This document shows positions 6,679 through 16,600 of a stretch of 36,495 bases of DNA, piece by piece; positions within the stretch are counted from its first letter, which is position 1, and each line of letters starts with the position of its first letter. The position numbers were made by a program, and so were the translations under genes. The stretch spans positions 1 to 36,495 of the forward strand of contig JAAWDZ010000010.1 in assembly GCA_022794015.1 (NCBI GenBank). Reading direction: 5' to 3'. Below the pieces are notes generated by a model that was not told where the DNA came from, did not search any database, and was given only the letters and a program-made list of their open reading frames with translations. The DNA is from Eubacterium sp. (GTDB taxonomy: Bacteria; Bacillota; Clostridia; Lachnospirales; Lachnospiraceae).

Positions 6679-9132
6679 TTATTTCTTAACAGTAAACTGT
6701 ACTTTTTCTCCGCGTACTGTTACGTCTACAACATCCCCTTTTTTAATCCTCCGGCTTAAAATCTCCTCCGCCAGAGCATCCTCTATCGTATTCTGGATCT
6801 TGCGGCGCAACGGCCTTGCGCCATATTTGGAGTCATAAGCGCTTTCCACAATGTAGCTTTTGGCAGATTCCTTGATGGAAAGGGAAATATTCATTTGTTC
6901 CCTGCAGCGCGTAACAAGCGCTTTGGATAAAAGCGTTACAATTTTTTTCATATCGTCCCTGTTCAGGACACGGAACACGATCGTTTCATCAATCCGGTTT
7001 AAAAATTCCGGTTTAAATGTACGCTTAACCTCTTCCATCACACCGTCTTTCATTCTCTCATAATTCAGTTTTTCATCCTCTGTCATACCAAATCCCAGTT
7101 TTTTAGGAGATACAATTGCCTGTGCTCCGGCGTTCGAAGTCATGATAATAATCGTGTTTTTAAAATCTACTTTGCGCCCCTGGGCATCGGTAATATGTCC
7201 ATCGTCTAAAACCTGAAGCAGAATATTAAATACATCCGGATGTGCCTTTTCAATCTCATCAAACAAAATGACAGAATAAGGATTTCTGCGCACTTTTTCA
7301 CTCAGCTGCCCGCCCTCTTCATAACCTACGTAGCCCGGAGGAGATCCAATCATTTTAGACACGCTGTGCCGCTCCATATATTCCGACATATCTACCCGGA
7401 TCATTGCCTGCTCATTTCCAAACATCGCCTCTGCAAGCGCTTTGGTAATTTCTGTTTTGCCGACACCAGTCGGACCCAGAAACAAAAAAGAACCAATGGG
7501 ACGATTGGGATCTTTTAATCCAACCCGGCCTCTCCTGACCGCCTTTGCTACGGCAGCTACAGCCTCTTCCTGACCTATGACACGTTTGTGCAGCGTCTTT
7601 TCCAGACGGCGCAGCCTGGATGCTTCCCCTTCTTCTAACTTTTTAATCGGAATTTTTGTCCAGCCGGATACAATATCCGCCATATCTTCTGCCCCTACCA
7701 CAAGCGCTTTTTTTTCTGCATCCTTTTTGTACTTTTTAAGAGATTTTGTATATTTCGACTCAGACTCCTGTTTTTTGGCGCTGAGCCGGGAAGCTTCTTT
7801 TAAATCACCGGTCTGCAGCGCGGCCTCAATCTGCTTGTCAAATCCGCGAATCTGCTGCTCCAGCTCTACCATATTTGCCGGCAGCTGAAAACCGGAAAGA
7901 CGCACCTTAGAAGACGCCTCATCCATCAAATCAATCGCCTTATCCGGCAGAAAACGATCATTGATATAACGGATAGAAAAATCAACGGCCGCTTCAATTC
8001 CCTCATCCGTAATAGTCACATAATGGTGATCTTCATAATGTTCACGCAGACCCTTTAGTATTTCAATCGCCTGCTCTCTGTCCGGCTCTTCCACAGACAC
8101 CGGCTGAAAACGCCGCTCCAGGGCCGCGTCCTTTTCAATATATTTGCGGTATTCTGCAATTGTAGTCGCACCAATCAGCTGAAGCTCGCCCCGTGCAAGA
8201 GAGGGTTTTAATATATTGGATGCGTCAATTGCTCCCTCTGCACCGCCTGCACCAATAATTGTGTGGATTTCATCAATGAAAAGCAGGATATTCCCTGCCA
8301 AAATCACCTCACGAATTACTTTTTTAATCCGCTCTTCGAACTCGCCGCGGTATTTCGAGCCCGCCACCATACCGGATAAATCCAGCGTTACCACACGTTT
8401 ATCTGCAACGGTATCCGGCACCAGGCCCAGCACAATACGCTGCGCAAGTCCTTCCACGACAGCTGTCTTACCAACTCCCGGCTCACCAATCAAACATGGA
8501 TTGTTCTTGCCACGCCTGCTTAAGATCTGAATTACTCTCTGTATTTCATCGTTCCTGCCAATCACCGGATCGAGACGACGCGCTCTGGCCAGCGCTGTCA
8601 GATCTCTGGCATACTGATCCAACATAGGCGTATTGGCAGGGTTCTTACGCTTGCCTGGCTTGCCGTTTTGGAAATCCTCCCGGTAAAGGCTGCTGTCCTC
8701 TCCCATAGCAACCAACGTATCTGCATACAGCTTCTGTAAATTTATGCTCAGTGTATTCATTAGCCGCGACGCTGCACATTCGGTTTCTTTTATCATGGCA
8801 AGCAGCAAATGTTCTGTTCCAATCTCCATACTGGAAAAACGGTCTGCTTCGCGCCCGGCGTTTTCCAGAATCTGTTCTGCACGCGGTGTCCACCCGTCTG
8901 TTTCTGCTACCGCCGCACCTCCTGACGGTGCAATCAGACTCTCAATCAAATCTCTGATCTGCCCCGCAGACACTTTGTTATCCGTTAAAACTTTGGCGGC
9001 AACACCTGTTCCTTCCTTTAAAAGCCCAAGCAGCAGGTGCTCTGTTCCAATATAATTATGCTGCATTGCCCTGGATGCTTTTTCTGCCAGCTTGATTGCT
9101 TTTTGCGCCTTACTTGTAAATGATCTCTGCAT
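6679..9132 (-). CDS. clpC: ATP-dependent Clp protease ATP-binding subunit ClpC
   Basis: An 817-residue Hsp100 unfoldase that feeds substrates to ClpP. A double Clp N domain (1-145) contains the two family repeats ([13 protein letters not shown] and [13 protein letters not shown]). The first AAA+ module has Walker A GEPGVGKT at 216-223 and Walker B LLFIDE at 283-288. A UVR-type middle segment spans about 417-455 ([18 protein letters not shown] and on). The second AAA+ module (about 505-730) has GPTGVGKT and [13 protein letters not shown], and a Clp D2-small domain ends the protein. ATG start with a GGTGGAG ribosome site set close to it. It lies 18 bases downstream of a membrane protein gene and shares its promoter. 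I see no CtsR operator repeat (paired GGTCAAA heptads) at that promoter, and ctsR, mcsA and mcsB are not adjacent. Confidence 0.97.
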   Translation of the reverse strand: MQRSFTSKAQKAIKLAEKASRAMQHNYIGTEHLLLGLLKEGTGVAAKVLTDNKVSAGQIRDLIESLIAPSGGAAVAETDGWTPRAEQILENAGREADRFSSMEIGTEHLLLAMIKETECAASRLMNTLSINLQKLYADTLVAMGEDSSLYREDFQNGKPGKRKNPANTPMLDQYARDLTALARARRLDPVIGRNDEIQRVIQILSRRGKNNPCLIGEPGVGKTAVVEGLAQRIVLGLVPDTVADKRVVTLDLSGMVAGSKYRGEFEERIKKVIREVILAGNILLFIDEIHTIIGAGGAEGAIDASNILKPSLARGELQLIGATTIAEYRKYIEKDAALERRFQPVSVEEPDREQAIEILKGLREHYEDHHYVTITDEGIEAAVDFSIRYINDRFLPDKAIDLMDEASSKVRLSGFQLPANMVELEQQIRGFDKQIEAALQTGDLKEASRLSAKKQESESKYTKSLKKYKKDAEKKALVVGAEDMADIVSGWTKIPIKKLEEGEASRLRRLEKTLHKRVIGQEEAVAAVAKAVRRGRVGLKDPNRPIGSFLFLGPTGVGKTEITKALAEAMFGNEQAMIRVDMSEYMERHSVSKMIGSPPGYVGYEEGGQLSEKVRRNPYSVILFDEIEKAHPDVFNILLQVLDDGHITDAQGRKVDFKNTIIIMTSNAGAQAIVSPKKLGFGMTEDEKLNYERMKDGVMEEVKRTFKPEFLNRIDETIVFRVLNRDDMKKIVTLLSKALVTRCREQMNISLSIKESAKSYIVESAYDSKYGARPLRRKIQNTIEDALAEEILSRRIKKGDVVDVTVRGEKVQFTVKK

Positions 9133-9150
9133 AACTCCACCCTTTTATTT

Positions 9151-10971
9151 TTAATTTAAGTCTAAGAATTCAATATCATCATCGTCCGATACCCGCGTCC
9201 TTTTCCTGGCAGAACCTGCATCTGCCTGCCCCATACGCTGCATCCTGACTTCTCTTTCTTTCTTTCGCCTGCTGCTTAATATCTCCGGATCTTCTTCAAA
9301 TTCATCTATAATATCCCTGTCGTCCGCATCATAAAAACCTGTTTCAGGCTCTCTGTCATCTGCCCTGGAAATTTCCTTTGCCGGTGCCTTTTGCCTGGAT
9401 TTAGTCTTCGGCTTGTTTTTGCGTGGTTTTTCCTCCTCATAAAATGCGCTCTCATCTTCCCGTTTGAGCTCCCTGACCTTTAAAAGAAGATTTATTATGA
9501 AAATTAACAGCACGACGGCAGAAAATATCAGAATTCCAATCAGCCTTCTGTCCCTCGCTCTTACATCATCGTAACGCTCACTCAGCTCATTGTAGGATTT
9601 TAATAGCATCTCGTAATTTTGCCCCGTATCTGCCGGGATAATGGCGTCCTGATTGAACCTCTGATAGGTCCCCTGTTTTGCATCATACTGATACCAGCCC
9701 GATGTACCGGTTTCATCCATTCCGTAAAACAAATAAAAGTCTGATTCTGTATTGTATGCTGCTTCTTCCTCCGGATTGTCAAATTTTACAATTTCCTTAT
9801 CCGCAGCACCGGCAAACTGATACGCAGACACCGTTGCCATCTCACCAATTGATACCGTTGCTTCTTTATAGTTGTCCGGCGGAATCGCGCCATTCGGCAC
9901 CACCATTAATATAATATAATGATCTCCGCTGCTCAAACGTACATACGGATAAAACTTGTCCCGATCCGCATCATAGACAAAAAAACTGCTCTCTCCCGAT
10001 TCGTTCGAAAGATAATACATACCCAAATGTCCGTGATCGAAGGAAATGCCCTTATACGGCTTGCCCTTATACTCAAAATCTGCCCTGGAAAATCCTTCCG
10101 GAATCTCTTCGTCCGTAAATTCCTCTGATATCTTATAGGATACTCCGTCCACAACAATCGCATCTCCCGAAGCATCCGATGCATCTGTTTCTGCCGGAAT
10201 ATCACCTTCCTGAGGTGTATCCGAAGACGTGGCAGACGCATCCGCTCCCTGAGCAGACGTCGAGACGGTATCTCCTTTTGTAACGGTAATTTTATAAGAA
10301 GCTTCTGTTCCGTTCTCTGCTTTTACCAGGACTGTGATTACATTTTTTCCGGACTTTAAATCTTTATTGCCGCTGACAGATTCTACGACTGCTTTGCTGT
10401 TTGAGGTAACCGGAGTAACATTGATCTCATTTACGTCACCGCCTACTTCTGCTGTATACTCTGTCACGCTGCCTTTGAAGGCCGGAGAAAGCGTTCCCGG
10501 CGAAATGGTCAGAGATGACAGCGAATTATCCCCGGATTTGACGGTACTGCCTCCGTCGTCTGACGTATCTTGAGAAGCTGCGGACCCTGTCACCGTGATG
10601 TGCGTGCCGCCGGCCGTTAAAGTCGCCGCTTCTGCTTTTACATAAGCGTCCCCGGAAGCAACTGCCTTAAACTTTATGCTCACGCTTTCACCCTTGGCGC
10701 TGACTTTTCCATTGCCGTATGTCGCATTTGTATCTGAACTGCTGACATACTCCAAAAGCGATGTGTCATAGGTAACGCTCAGGTCTGCGGTTACTTTTTC
10801 CTGATCCGCATTGGCAGCATATATCGTTACGGTTACGGTATCCCCTGTTTTCACAGTATCAGATGACACAGCGACAGACAGCGTACCTGCTGCATACACA
10901 TAAGAAACGCCTCCGAACATAAGCAGGCAGGATGCCAGGAAGGCTATGATATATTTAAGCTTTTGATTCAT
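9151..10971 (-). CDS. Membrane-anchored cohesin and cadherin-like domain protein
   Basis: A 606-residue single-pass surface protein. A signal peptide comes first (MNQKLKYIIAFLASCLLMFG and on, cut after about residue 27). A cohesin-type beta domain covers about 28-135 (GTLSVAVSSDTVKTGDTVTVTI). A cadherin-like beta-sandwich covers about 148-235 (LSSLTISPGTLSPAF to ASYKITV). An acidic Ser/Thr linker and an extracellular domain of unknown type follow to about 460. One transmembrane helix lies near 475-500 (LIGILIFSAVVLLIFIINLLL). The cytoplasmic tail is highly charged and ends DDDDIEFLDLN. The start is the ATG at 10971, because the in-frame ATG at 10983 lies within the GGAGG ribosome site of the later one. 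The function is unknown; cohesin folds normally bind dockerins, but none is seen here. It is first in a transcript with clpC. Confidence 0.88.
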   Translation of the reverse strand: MNQKLKYIIAFLASCLLMFGGVSYVYAAGTLSVAVSSDTVKTGDTVTVTIYAANADQEKVTADLSVTYDTSLLEYVSSSDTNATYGNGKVSAKGESVSIKFKAVASGDAYVKAEAATLTAGGTHITVTGSAASQDTSDDGGSTVKSGDNSLSSLTISPGTLSPAFKGSVTEYTAEVGGDVNEINVTPVTSNSKAVVESVSGNKDLKSGKNVITVLVKAENGTEASYKITVTKGDTVSTSAQGADASATSSDTPQEGDIPAETDASDASGDAIVVDGVSYKISEEFTDEEIPEGFSRADFEYKGKPYKGISFDHGHLGMYYLSNESGESSFFVYDADRDKFYPYVRLSSGDHYIILMVVPNGAIPPDNYKEATVSIGEMATVSAYQFAGAADKEIVKFDNPEEEAAYNTESDFYLFYGMDETGTSGWYQYDAKQGTYQRFNQDAIIPADTGQNYEMLLKSYNELSERYDDVRARDRRLIGILIFSAVVLLIFIINLLLKVRELKREDESAFYEEEKPRKNKPKTKSRQKAPAKEISRADDREPETGFYDADDRDIIDEFEEDPEILSSRRKKEREVRMQRMGQADAGSARKRTRVSDDDDIEFLDLN

Positions 10972-11041
10972 GTTTTCCTCCATTTCTGTGCTTCATCTGC
11001 ACATGTATTAACACTATTTTATCCCATTTGGTTTTAATCAT

Positions 11042-11058
11042 CCCTGTTACCCTGTTAC
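11042..11058 (-). repeat. Tandem GTAACAGG repeats in the cohesin-clpC leader
   Basis: On the minus strand two directly repeated GTAACAGG units lie side by side, a few bases downstream of the predicted transcription start of the cohesin-clpC operon. They could be a regulator binding site. The unit also resembles the tip of the MITE ends in this window, so it could be a relic of one. No second end is seen nearby. Confidence 0.35.
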
Positions 11059-11069
11059 GGCATTATTAT

Positions 11070-11098
11070 ATTATAGGAAATGAAGGAAAACACGTCAA
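11070..11098 (-). promoter_or_regulatory. Strong sigma-A-type promoter of the cohesin-clpC operon
   Basis: Minus strand: TTGACG (11093-11098), exactly 17 bases, TATAAT (11070-11075), 99 bases upstream of the ATG at 10971. A second overlapping TATAAT lies at 11065-11070. This is among the best matches to consensus in the window. The rest of the 10972-11245 gap holds no gene. Confidence 0.8.
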
Positions 11099-11220
11099 CC
11101 TAATTCACAGAAAATAAATATTTTTTTATTCTTGCAATGACAATTACGGCAGCGGTATTGTGCATGGTACGGCATATTTAACCCTGGTGTCAGGAAATCA
11201 GTGTGGGCAGGAAAATCTGT

Positions 11221-11235
11221 CAAAGGTAACCTTTG
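11221..11235. other. 15-base palindrome just after the PTS stop codon
   Basis: CAAAGGT, one base, ACCTTTG: a symmetrical site with 7-bp arms, 10 bases beyond the end of the PTS gene. It lacks a T run in either direction, so it is not a normal terminator. It could be a protein site or part of a weak stem. Confidence 0.3.
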
Positions 11236-11245
11236 CGCCACAGCT

Positions 11246-13393
11246 TTATTCGCAGATATCTACAGCAAACAGCGCCTCGCCCGCCTCGATTTCCCCTTCT
11301 TTTAAAAGACGTATTTTCTGATTATCCCCCAATTCCGTACAAAGAACCGGAGAAACCACTGATGGCGCATGTTTCTTTAAATAATCTAAATTGAGTTTTA
11401 TCATTGGATCGCCTTTTTTCACCTTCTGTCCATTTTCAACCAGAACCTCGAATCCCTCTCCATTCAATTTTACGGTATCAATTCCAATGTGGATTAAAAG
11501 GCTGATTCCGCTGTCTGTTAAAAATCCTGCCGCATGCTTTGTTTCAAATACAAAGCATACCTCTCCATTTTCAGGTGCGCGTACAACAGGATCTACAGGC
11601 GTTACGACTGCACCGTCCCCCATCATCCTCTGTGCAAAGGCTTCATCCGGCGCAGTTGACAAATCTGCCGCTATGCCTTTCACAGGACTTGAAATTGTAA
11701 TAGAACGAGTTACCTTGCCAGACTTCTTTTCCTGTTTTGCAGATGCGTTCGAATCTGCTTTTTTTATACCGTTGTATTCTTCATCCGGCGCATTCACCAG
11801 ATAATCTTCCAGGTTGGATTTAATCACTGTTACGTTTGGTCCGTAAATCACCTGCACGCCGTTTCCTTTATGCACTACGCCGGATGCCCCGGTAGATTTC
11901 AGTATGGCATCGTCTATTATCCCCGGTTTCTTTACTGTACAGCGCAGCCTGGTTGCACAGCAGTCTACATCACTGATGTTGTGTTTGCCGCCAAGGCCCT
12001 TTGTAATCATTTCGCTGACCGTGTCTGACTGTGCGCCGCCTTCTTTGTGCGCATTGACATCTGCTTTGGTATAAAGCTTTGTTTCCATATCGTCATCTTC
12101 TCTTCCCGGCGTCTTAAAATCAAACTTCTTTATTAAAAAACGGAAGATAAAATAGTACAGGAAGAAATAGACAATTCCCGCAGGAACGATTCGCAGCCAG
12201 CTCGTTTTCTGATTTCCCTGTAATATACCGAACAGAAACAGATCTAAAAATCCGCCTGAGAATGTCAGTCCTACTGCAATGTTTAAGATATGCGCCAGCA
12301 TATAAGCAGAACCTGCAAGAACTACCTGTACTGCAAACAGCGCCGGCGCTACAAACAGGAAGGAAAACTCTAACGGTTCTGTAATACCGGTCATCATACA
12401 CGCCAATGCTGCAGAAAGCAAAAGTCCTCCGGCCGCCTTTTTACGCTCCGGTTTTGCACACTGATACATGGCCAGCGCCGCTCCCGGCAGACCAAAAATC
12501 ATAAAAATAAATTCACCGGAGAAATATCGGGTCGCATCTGCGCAAAAATGCGCAACGTTCGCAGAATCTGACAGCTGTGCAAAAAAGATATTCTGTCCGC
12601 CCTGCACCATCTGGCCTGCCACTTCCATCGTGCCGCCTACTGCAGTCTGCCAGAACGGCATATAGAATACATGATGCAGACCAAACGGGATCAAAGCCCT
12701 TTTAATCAATCCGAAAATCAGTGTTCCTGCATATCCGCTTCCTGTGACCAGGCCGCCTAACGCGTAAATTCCGCCCTGTACGGTCGGCCACACAAAATAC
12801 ATGAGAATTCCCACAAACATATATACAACTGTAGAAATAACAGGAACAAACCGCGTACCGCCAAAAAATGAAAGTGCATTTGGCAGTACAGTTTTATAAA
12901 ATCTGTTGTGTAATGCCGCTACTCCCAATCCTACGATAATACCGCCGAATACTCCCATTTGCAGACTCTGAATACCACAGACAGAAGTAATGGTTCCTTC
13001 TAAAACCCCTTCTGCAATTTCACCGCCCGCCAAAATCTCGCCGCGGTTGATTAGCATTGCATTGATTGCCGTGTTCATAACAAAATACGCAATTACTGCT
13101 GAAAGAGCAGAAACTTCTTTTTCCTTTTTGGCCATGCCAATCGCAACGCCTACTGCAAAAATCAAAGGCAGGTTATCGAAAACAGCGCTTCCAACCTTAT
13201 TCATAATATTAAGCAGGGCATTTAAAAATGTACCGTTGCCTAATATGCCGGTCAGTCTATAGGTTGCAAGCGTTGTTTCATTTGTAAAAGAACTGCCAAT
13301 TCCCAATAGGAGTCCAGCGACAGGAAGAATTGCAATTGGCAGCATAAAGCTTCTTCCCACACGCTGTAAAACACCAAAAATTTTGTCTTTCAC
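11246..13393 (-). CDS. PTS system glucose-type permease, IIC-IIB-IIA
   Basis: A 715-residue complete phosphotransferase permease that imports and phosphorylates a hexose. The IIC membrane domain (about 1-420) has many hydrophobic helices and the motif GLHHVFYMPFW, which is closer to glucose permeases (PtsG type) than to the GlcNAc permease NagE. The IIB domain (about 455-530) has the phospho-cysteine at C479 in DVDCCATRLRC. The IIA domain (about 565-715) has the phospho-histidine H635 in LLIHIGIDTV and the second histidine in FETKHAAG. The start is GTG at 13393 with AGGAGAG 8 bases upstream. It lies downstream of the GH2 gene on the same strand but behind a strong terminator and a long hairpin element, so it is probably a separate unit. 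The substrate (glucose, glucosamine or GlcNAc) is not settled by sequence. Confidence 0.93.
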   Translation of the reverse strand: MKDKIFGVLQRVGRSFMLPIAILPVAGLLLGIGSSFTNETTLATYRLTGILGNGTFLNALLNIMNKVGSAVFDNLPLIFAVGVAIGMAKKEKEVSALSAVIAYFVMNTAINAMLINRGEILAGGEIAEGVLEGTITSVCGIQSLQMGVFGGIIVGLGVAALHNRFYKTVLPNALSFFGGTRFVPVISTVVYMFVGILMYFVWPTVQGGIYALGGLVTGSGYAGTLIFGLIKRALIPFGLHHVFYMPFWQTAVGGTMEVAGQMVQGGQNIFFAQLSDSANVAHFCADATRYFSGEFIFMIFGLPGAALAMYQCAKPERKKAAGGLLLSAALACMMTGITEPLEFSFLFVAPALFAVQVVLAGSAYMLAHILNIAVGLTFSGGFLDLFLFGILQGNQKTSWLRIVPAGIVYFFLYYFIFRFLIKKFDFKTPGREDDDMETKLYTKADVNAHKEGGAQSDTVSEMITKGLGGKHNISDVDCCATRLRCTVKKPGIIDDAILKSTGASGVVHKGNGVQVIYGPNVTVIKSNLEDYLVNAPDEEYNGIKKADSNASAKQEKKSGKVTRSITISSPVKGIAADLSTAPDEAFAQRMMGDGAVVTPVDPVVRAPENGEVCFVFETKHAAGFLTDSGISLLIHIGIDTVKLNGEGFEVLVENGQKVKKGDPMIKLNLDYLKKHAPSVVSPVLCTELGDNQKIRLLKEGEIEAGEALFAVDICE

Positions 13394-13426
13394 TTTACTT
13401 CTCTCCTTTTCTCTTTATTTTGAGCC

Positions 13427-13587
13427 AGTACAGCGTAAAATAAATAGCTGATGTATTCGCGCAGGATATTTTTCTGAGAGTATGTGCCAAAAAACGTAGG
13501 CGTAGCGGGCTGCGCTGAGGATTTTTGGCATATGCTATCGGGAAAATAGACAAGCGAAGATGTCAGTTATTTATTGGACGATGTACT
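13427..13587. repeat. Long hairpin element (161 bp) in the leader of the PTS gene
   Basis: The two halves are inverted copies over their full length. Ends are AGTACAGCGT against AGTACATCGT, then AATAAATA on both arms, and a perfect inner stem TGCCAAAAA (13485-13493) with TTTTTGGCA (13522-13530). The apex holds GGCGTAGCGGGCT (13499-13511), identical to the apex of the element at 3799-4022. The arms further out differ from that element, and no flanking direct repeat is seen. It ends 33 bases upstream of the PTS start codon. If transcribed it would fold into a very long stem just ahead of the ribosome site. Confidence 0.75.
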
Positions 13588-13616
13588 AGTATAAGTGTTA
13601 GTTTGCGCATTTTATT

Positions 13617-13679
13617 CAAAAAAAATGAGACGCTCGTAAAAACGGGATGTGATTCAAATCACACCCCGTTTCAAGCGTC
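13617..13679 (-). terminator. Rho-independent terminator of the GH2 gene
   Basis: On the minus strand GACGCT (13674-13679) and then AAACGGG with TGTGATT arms fold into a long stem closed by AGCGTC (13629-13634). It is followed by eight T (13618-13625). It begins about 20 bases after the GH2 stop codon and separates it from the PTS gene. Confidence 0.85.
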
Positions 13680-13699
13680 CGCTCTTTGGACAGCTGTTT

Positions 13700-16600
13700 T
13701 TATTTCACTTTCACATTCTTACTCTGGCCTTTGCCTTTCAGAAGTCTCGTGTATTTTGCTTTCATTCCACTCGGCACTTTAATTTCTGCCTTTGAGGAAA
13801 TGTTCTTGAGCGCAGCTGATCCAACCTTCTTAAGATTTTTGCTCTTGATTACAACTTTATTCAGTTTCCTGTCGCCAGCGAATGCATTCTTGCCAATTGC
13901 AGTTACATTCTTGCCAACGGTAACCTTCTGCAGCTTGGACATGCCCTTGAACGCATTGTCTGCAACCGATGTTACTTTGAGCGTTACGCCCTTAATCTTA
14001 ACAGTCGCTGCAATCGTCACGCTCTTCTGGCTCTTCGACTTCGCGCCATATGCCTCGGCAAGCTTCTTCTTGGCATTTGTGACACGGTATTTTACCTTGC
14101 CTGACGTAATAGTGTCGCCAGCCTTCAGCGCAGCTTTGCCCTCTGCATTTGCTTTTACAGTGTTCTCCAGATTTAAAAGCTGTTCCTGAATCTTCTTAAT
14201 TAATGCTTCTGCTTCTGCTTTTTCCTGCTGCATCTTCAAAAGCTCTGCTTCCAGTTTTGCAACCCGCTCTGCCTCTGCTTTTGTTGCTGCAAGCTCTTTC
14301 GTCTGACCCTCCAGCCTCTTGATCTCAGCTTCCAGGGCAGCAACCTTTTGTGCTGTTTCTTTTAACTTGCTGATTTCAGATTCCATTGTTTTTATCTTGG
14401 CTACTTCTATTTGCAGATCTGCAATCTTATCTGTCTGCTCCTGTATCACCTCAATCTGCGCCTGTATTCCGGAAATCTTTGCAATTTCAGCGTTTATGGT
14501 ATCTGCATCTATCTTTGATACAATGCCGCTCACAGCCTTGAGTTCATCCTGCAGGCCTGCAACTTCATCCGATAAATCCGGGATTTTGTCTACTTTGTCC
14601 TGCAGCTCGCTAAGCTGTGATGTCAATGTTTCAAGCTTCTTATCTGTATCACTTGGAAGATTATTTACTTTGTTCTGCAATGCCTCCATATCACTCTGTA
14701 ACGTTGCAAGTTCCTGAAGCTTCTGCTCTAAATCCAGCTTTTCAATTGCTTCTGCCTGGGTGTTCAACGTATCAACTGATGTCTTTAATTCGTCAATCAG
14801 TCCAATCTTTGTTTCCCATTCATTGTCCTTAATCTTGTTCTGCAGATCCGTAATCAACCCTTCCAGCCTTGTAATTTCTGCTGCATCTGCCTTTTCATCC
14901 AAATCGGATATCTGTTCCTGCAGACCTGAGATCTGACTCTGCAGACCCGCAATTGCATCTTTATCAGCTTTGTTATCCAAATCGGATATCTTCTCCTGCA
15001 GTTCTTCGATCTGGCCTGTCACTCCGTCCAACTTATTTACCTTATCTTCCAGATCACTCATATTGGCCGTTTTATCCTGCAGCTCCTTGATCGCTTCCTG
15101 TAACTCTTTCAGCTTTTCCGGAGCTTCTTTCAGATTTGCAATCTCAGCTTTTAATTCATCAATCCTGTCCTTTAAAAGCTTATCCGAAGAAGACGGTTCT
15201 TCCACTGTAATATCAATATACGGCGCGATTCCAGGAGCTTTTGACAATGCTGCCGTAATACGTGCGCTGCCTGCTGCTATGGCTGTAATCAATCCATTCT
15301 GATCTACGGTTGCCACTCCTTCGTCAGAAGAAGACCATGTTACCGTACCACTTATTATATTCTCCGGCTCTGTTACAATCTCTGCCTGCATGGTTTCCTC
15401 TTTAAACAGTTTGGTCGATTCTGCTTTGACTGCAACCTTTCCTGCTGTAAACACAACGATTGCTTCACCCTTCATATGGGTATCCGTTTCTGATGTAACC
15501 ACCTTAATCCGGATTGTTCCGAACCTGGAAACCGTCAGTGTCTTTCCATCTGTCTTGTCTACGCGTCCTTTGCCGGTTCCGCCGCTTAATACACTGTATG
15601 TCTGCGTCCTGCCTGCATTGGCGTCTATTGTAAACAATCCCTGTGTGCTTAAATCAACGGTATTGTCTGTGAGAATCACTGTTTTCGCATTCGGCGTAAT
15701 TGTTACCGGTGTTTTGTATACGGCATATAAGGTCAGATTCGCCGCCGGCATCGTAACCTCATCGCCTGCACGATAGCTGTCGCCTGTACCGTCTGCTTTT
15801 GTGTTCCATTCTGCAAACTGTTTGCCGTCTGGTCCTGTGATTCCGGTTCCCTTTGCAGCTGCAAATTTTGCCCCGGCGTCTAATGTGGACTGAATCGGCG
15901 CCGTACCCTGTCCGCCGTTTAAGTCATAGGTTACCATGTAATCCGGATCTTTTTCTACTTCCGCCAGAAGCCTTGGCGCCCTTGCGGCATTTACGCCGGT
16001 TCCGCCTTCCTTGGAGGTCAGCCAGAAATCACTGGCGTTTGTGTTTGCAGTAACTGCAAACGTAATCTTATCTTCGTTTTCTGCAAGAGCAGCATTATAG
16101 AAACTGGTTACATCTATTTCAATATTCTTGCTGTCACTCTGCGCTGCCGTAAACTGCTCGGATTCCGCAATATTTTCCGGTTCCAAAAGGGCCGGTCTTG
16201 TATTCCAGGTCATCTTGAATTCATCCCAATTTGAGCTGGCTTTTGTCACCAGAAGCTTAATATCGTTTGTACCTACATCCCTCTTTCCGGCATAATGAAG
16301 AGCCAGCTGCACGGATTTTACATTCTGGGATTTTAATTCACTTACATCAAAACGAATAAACGCCGTCTTCATATCCGTACCATCAGATGTACTGGTATTC
16401 GTAAATTTCTCACCGAATTTGCCATATTGTGCAACATCTTGAGGCTGGCGCACCAAAAGCGGGTTAGCACTGCCATAATTGGTATTTTTCTCACTCTGCC
16501 ATGTCTTTCCAGACGCATCCGCCTCTGTCCGGATGGCAATCCGCGGATCCTTATTCCAGATCGCATAATACGTCGTATTTTCCGTAAACTTCACACCGTC

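Noticed and set aside
13588-13619. TTGAAT and TATACT as a PTS promoter
   Set aside because: The spacing is 20 bases and the -35 overlaps the terminator T run of the GH2 gene; the real promoter is not identified.
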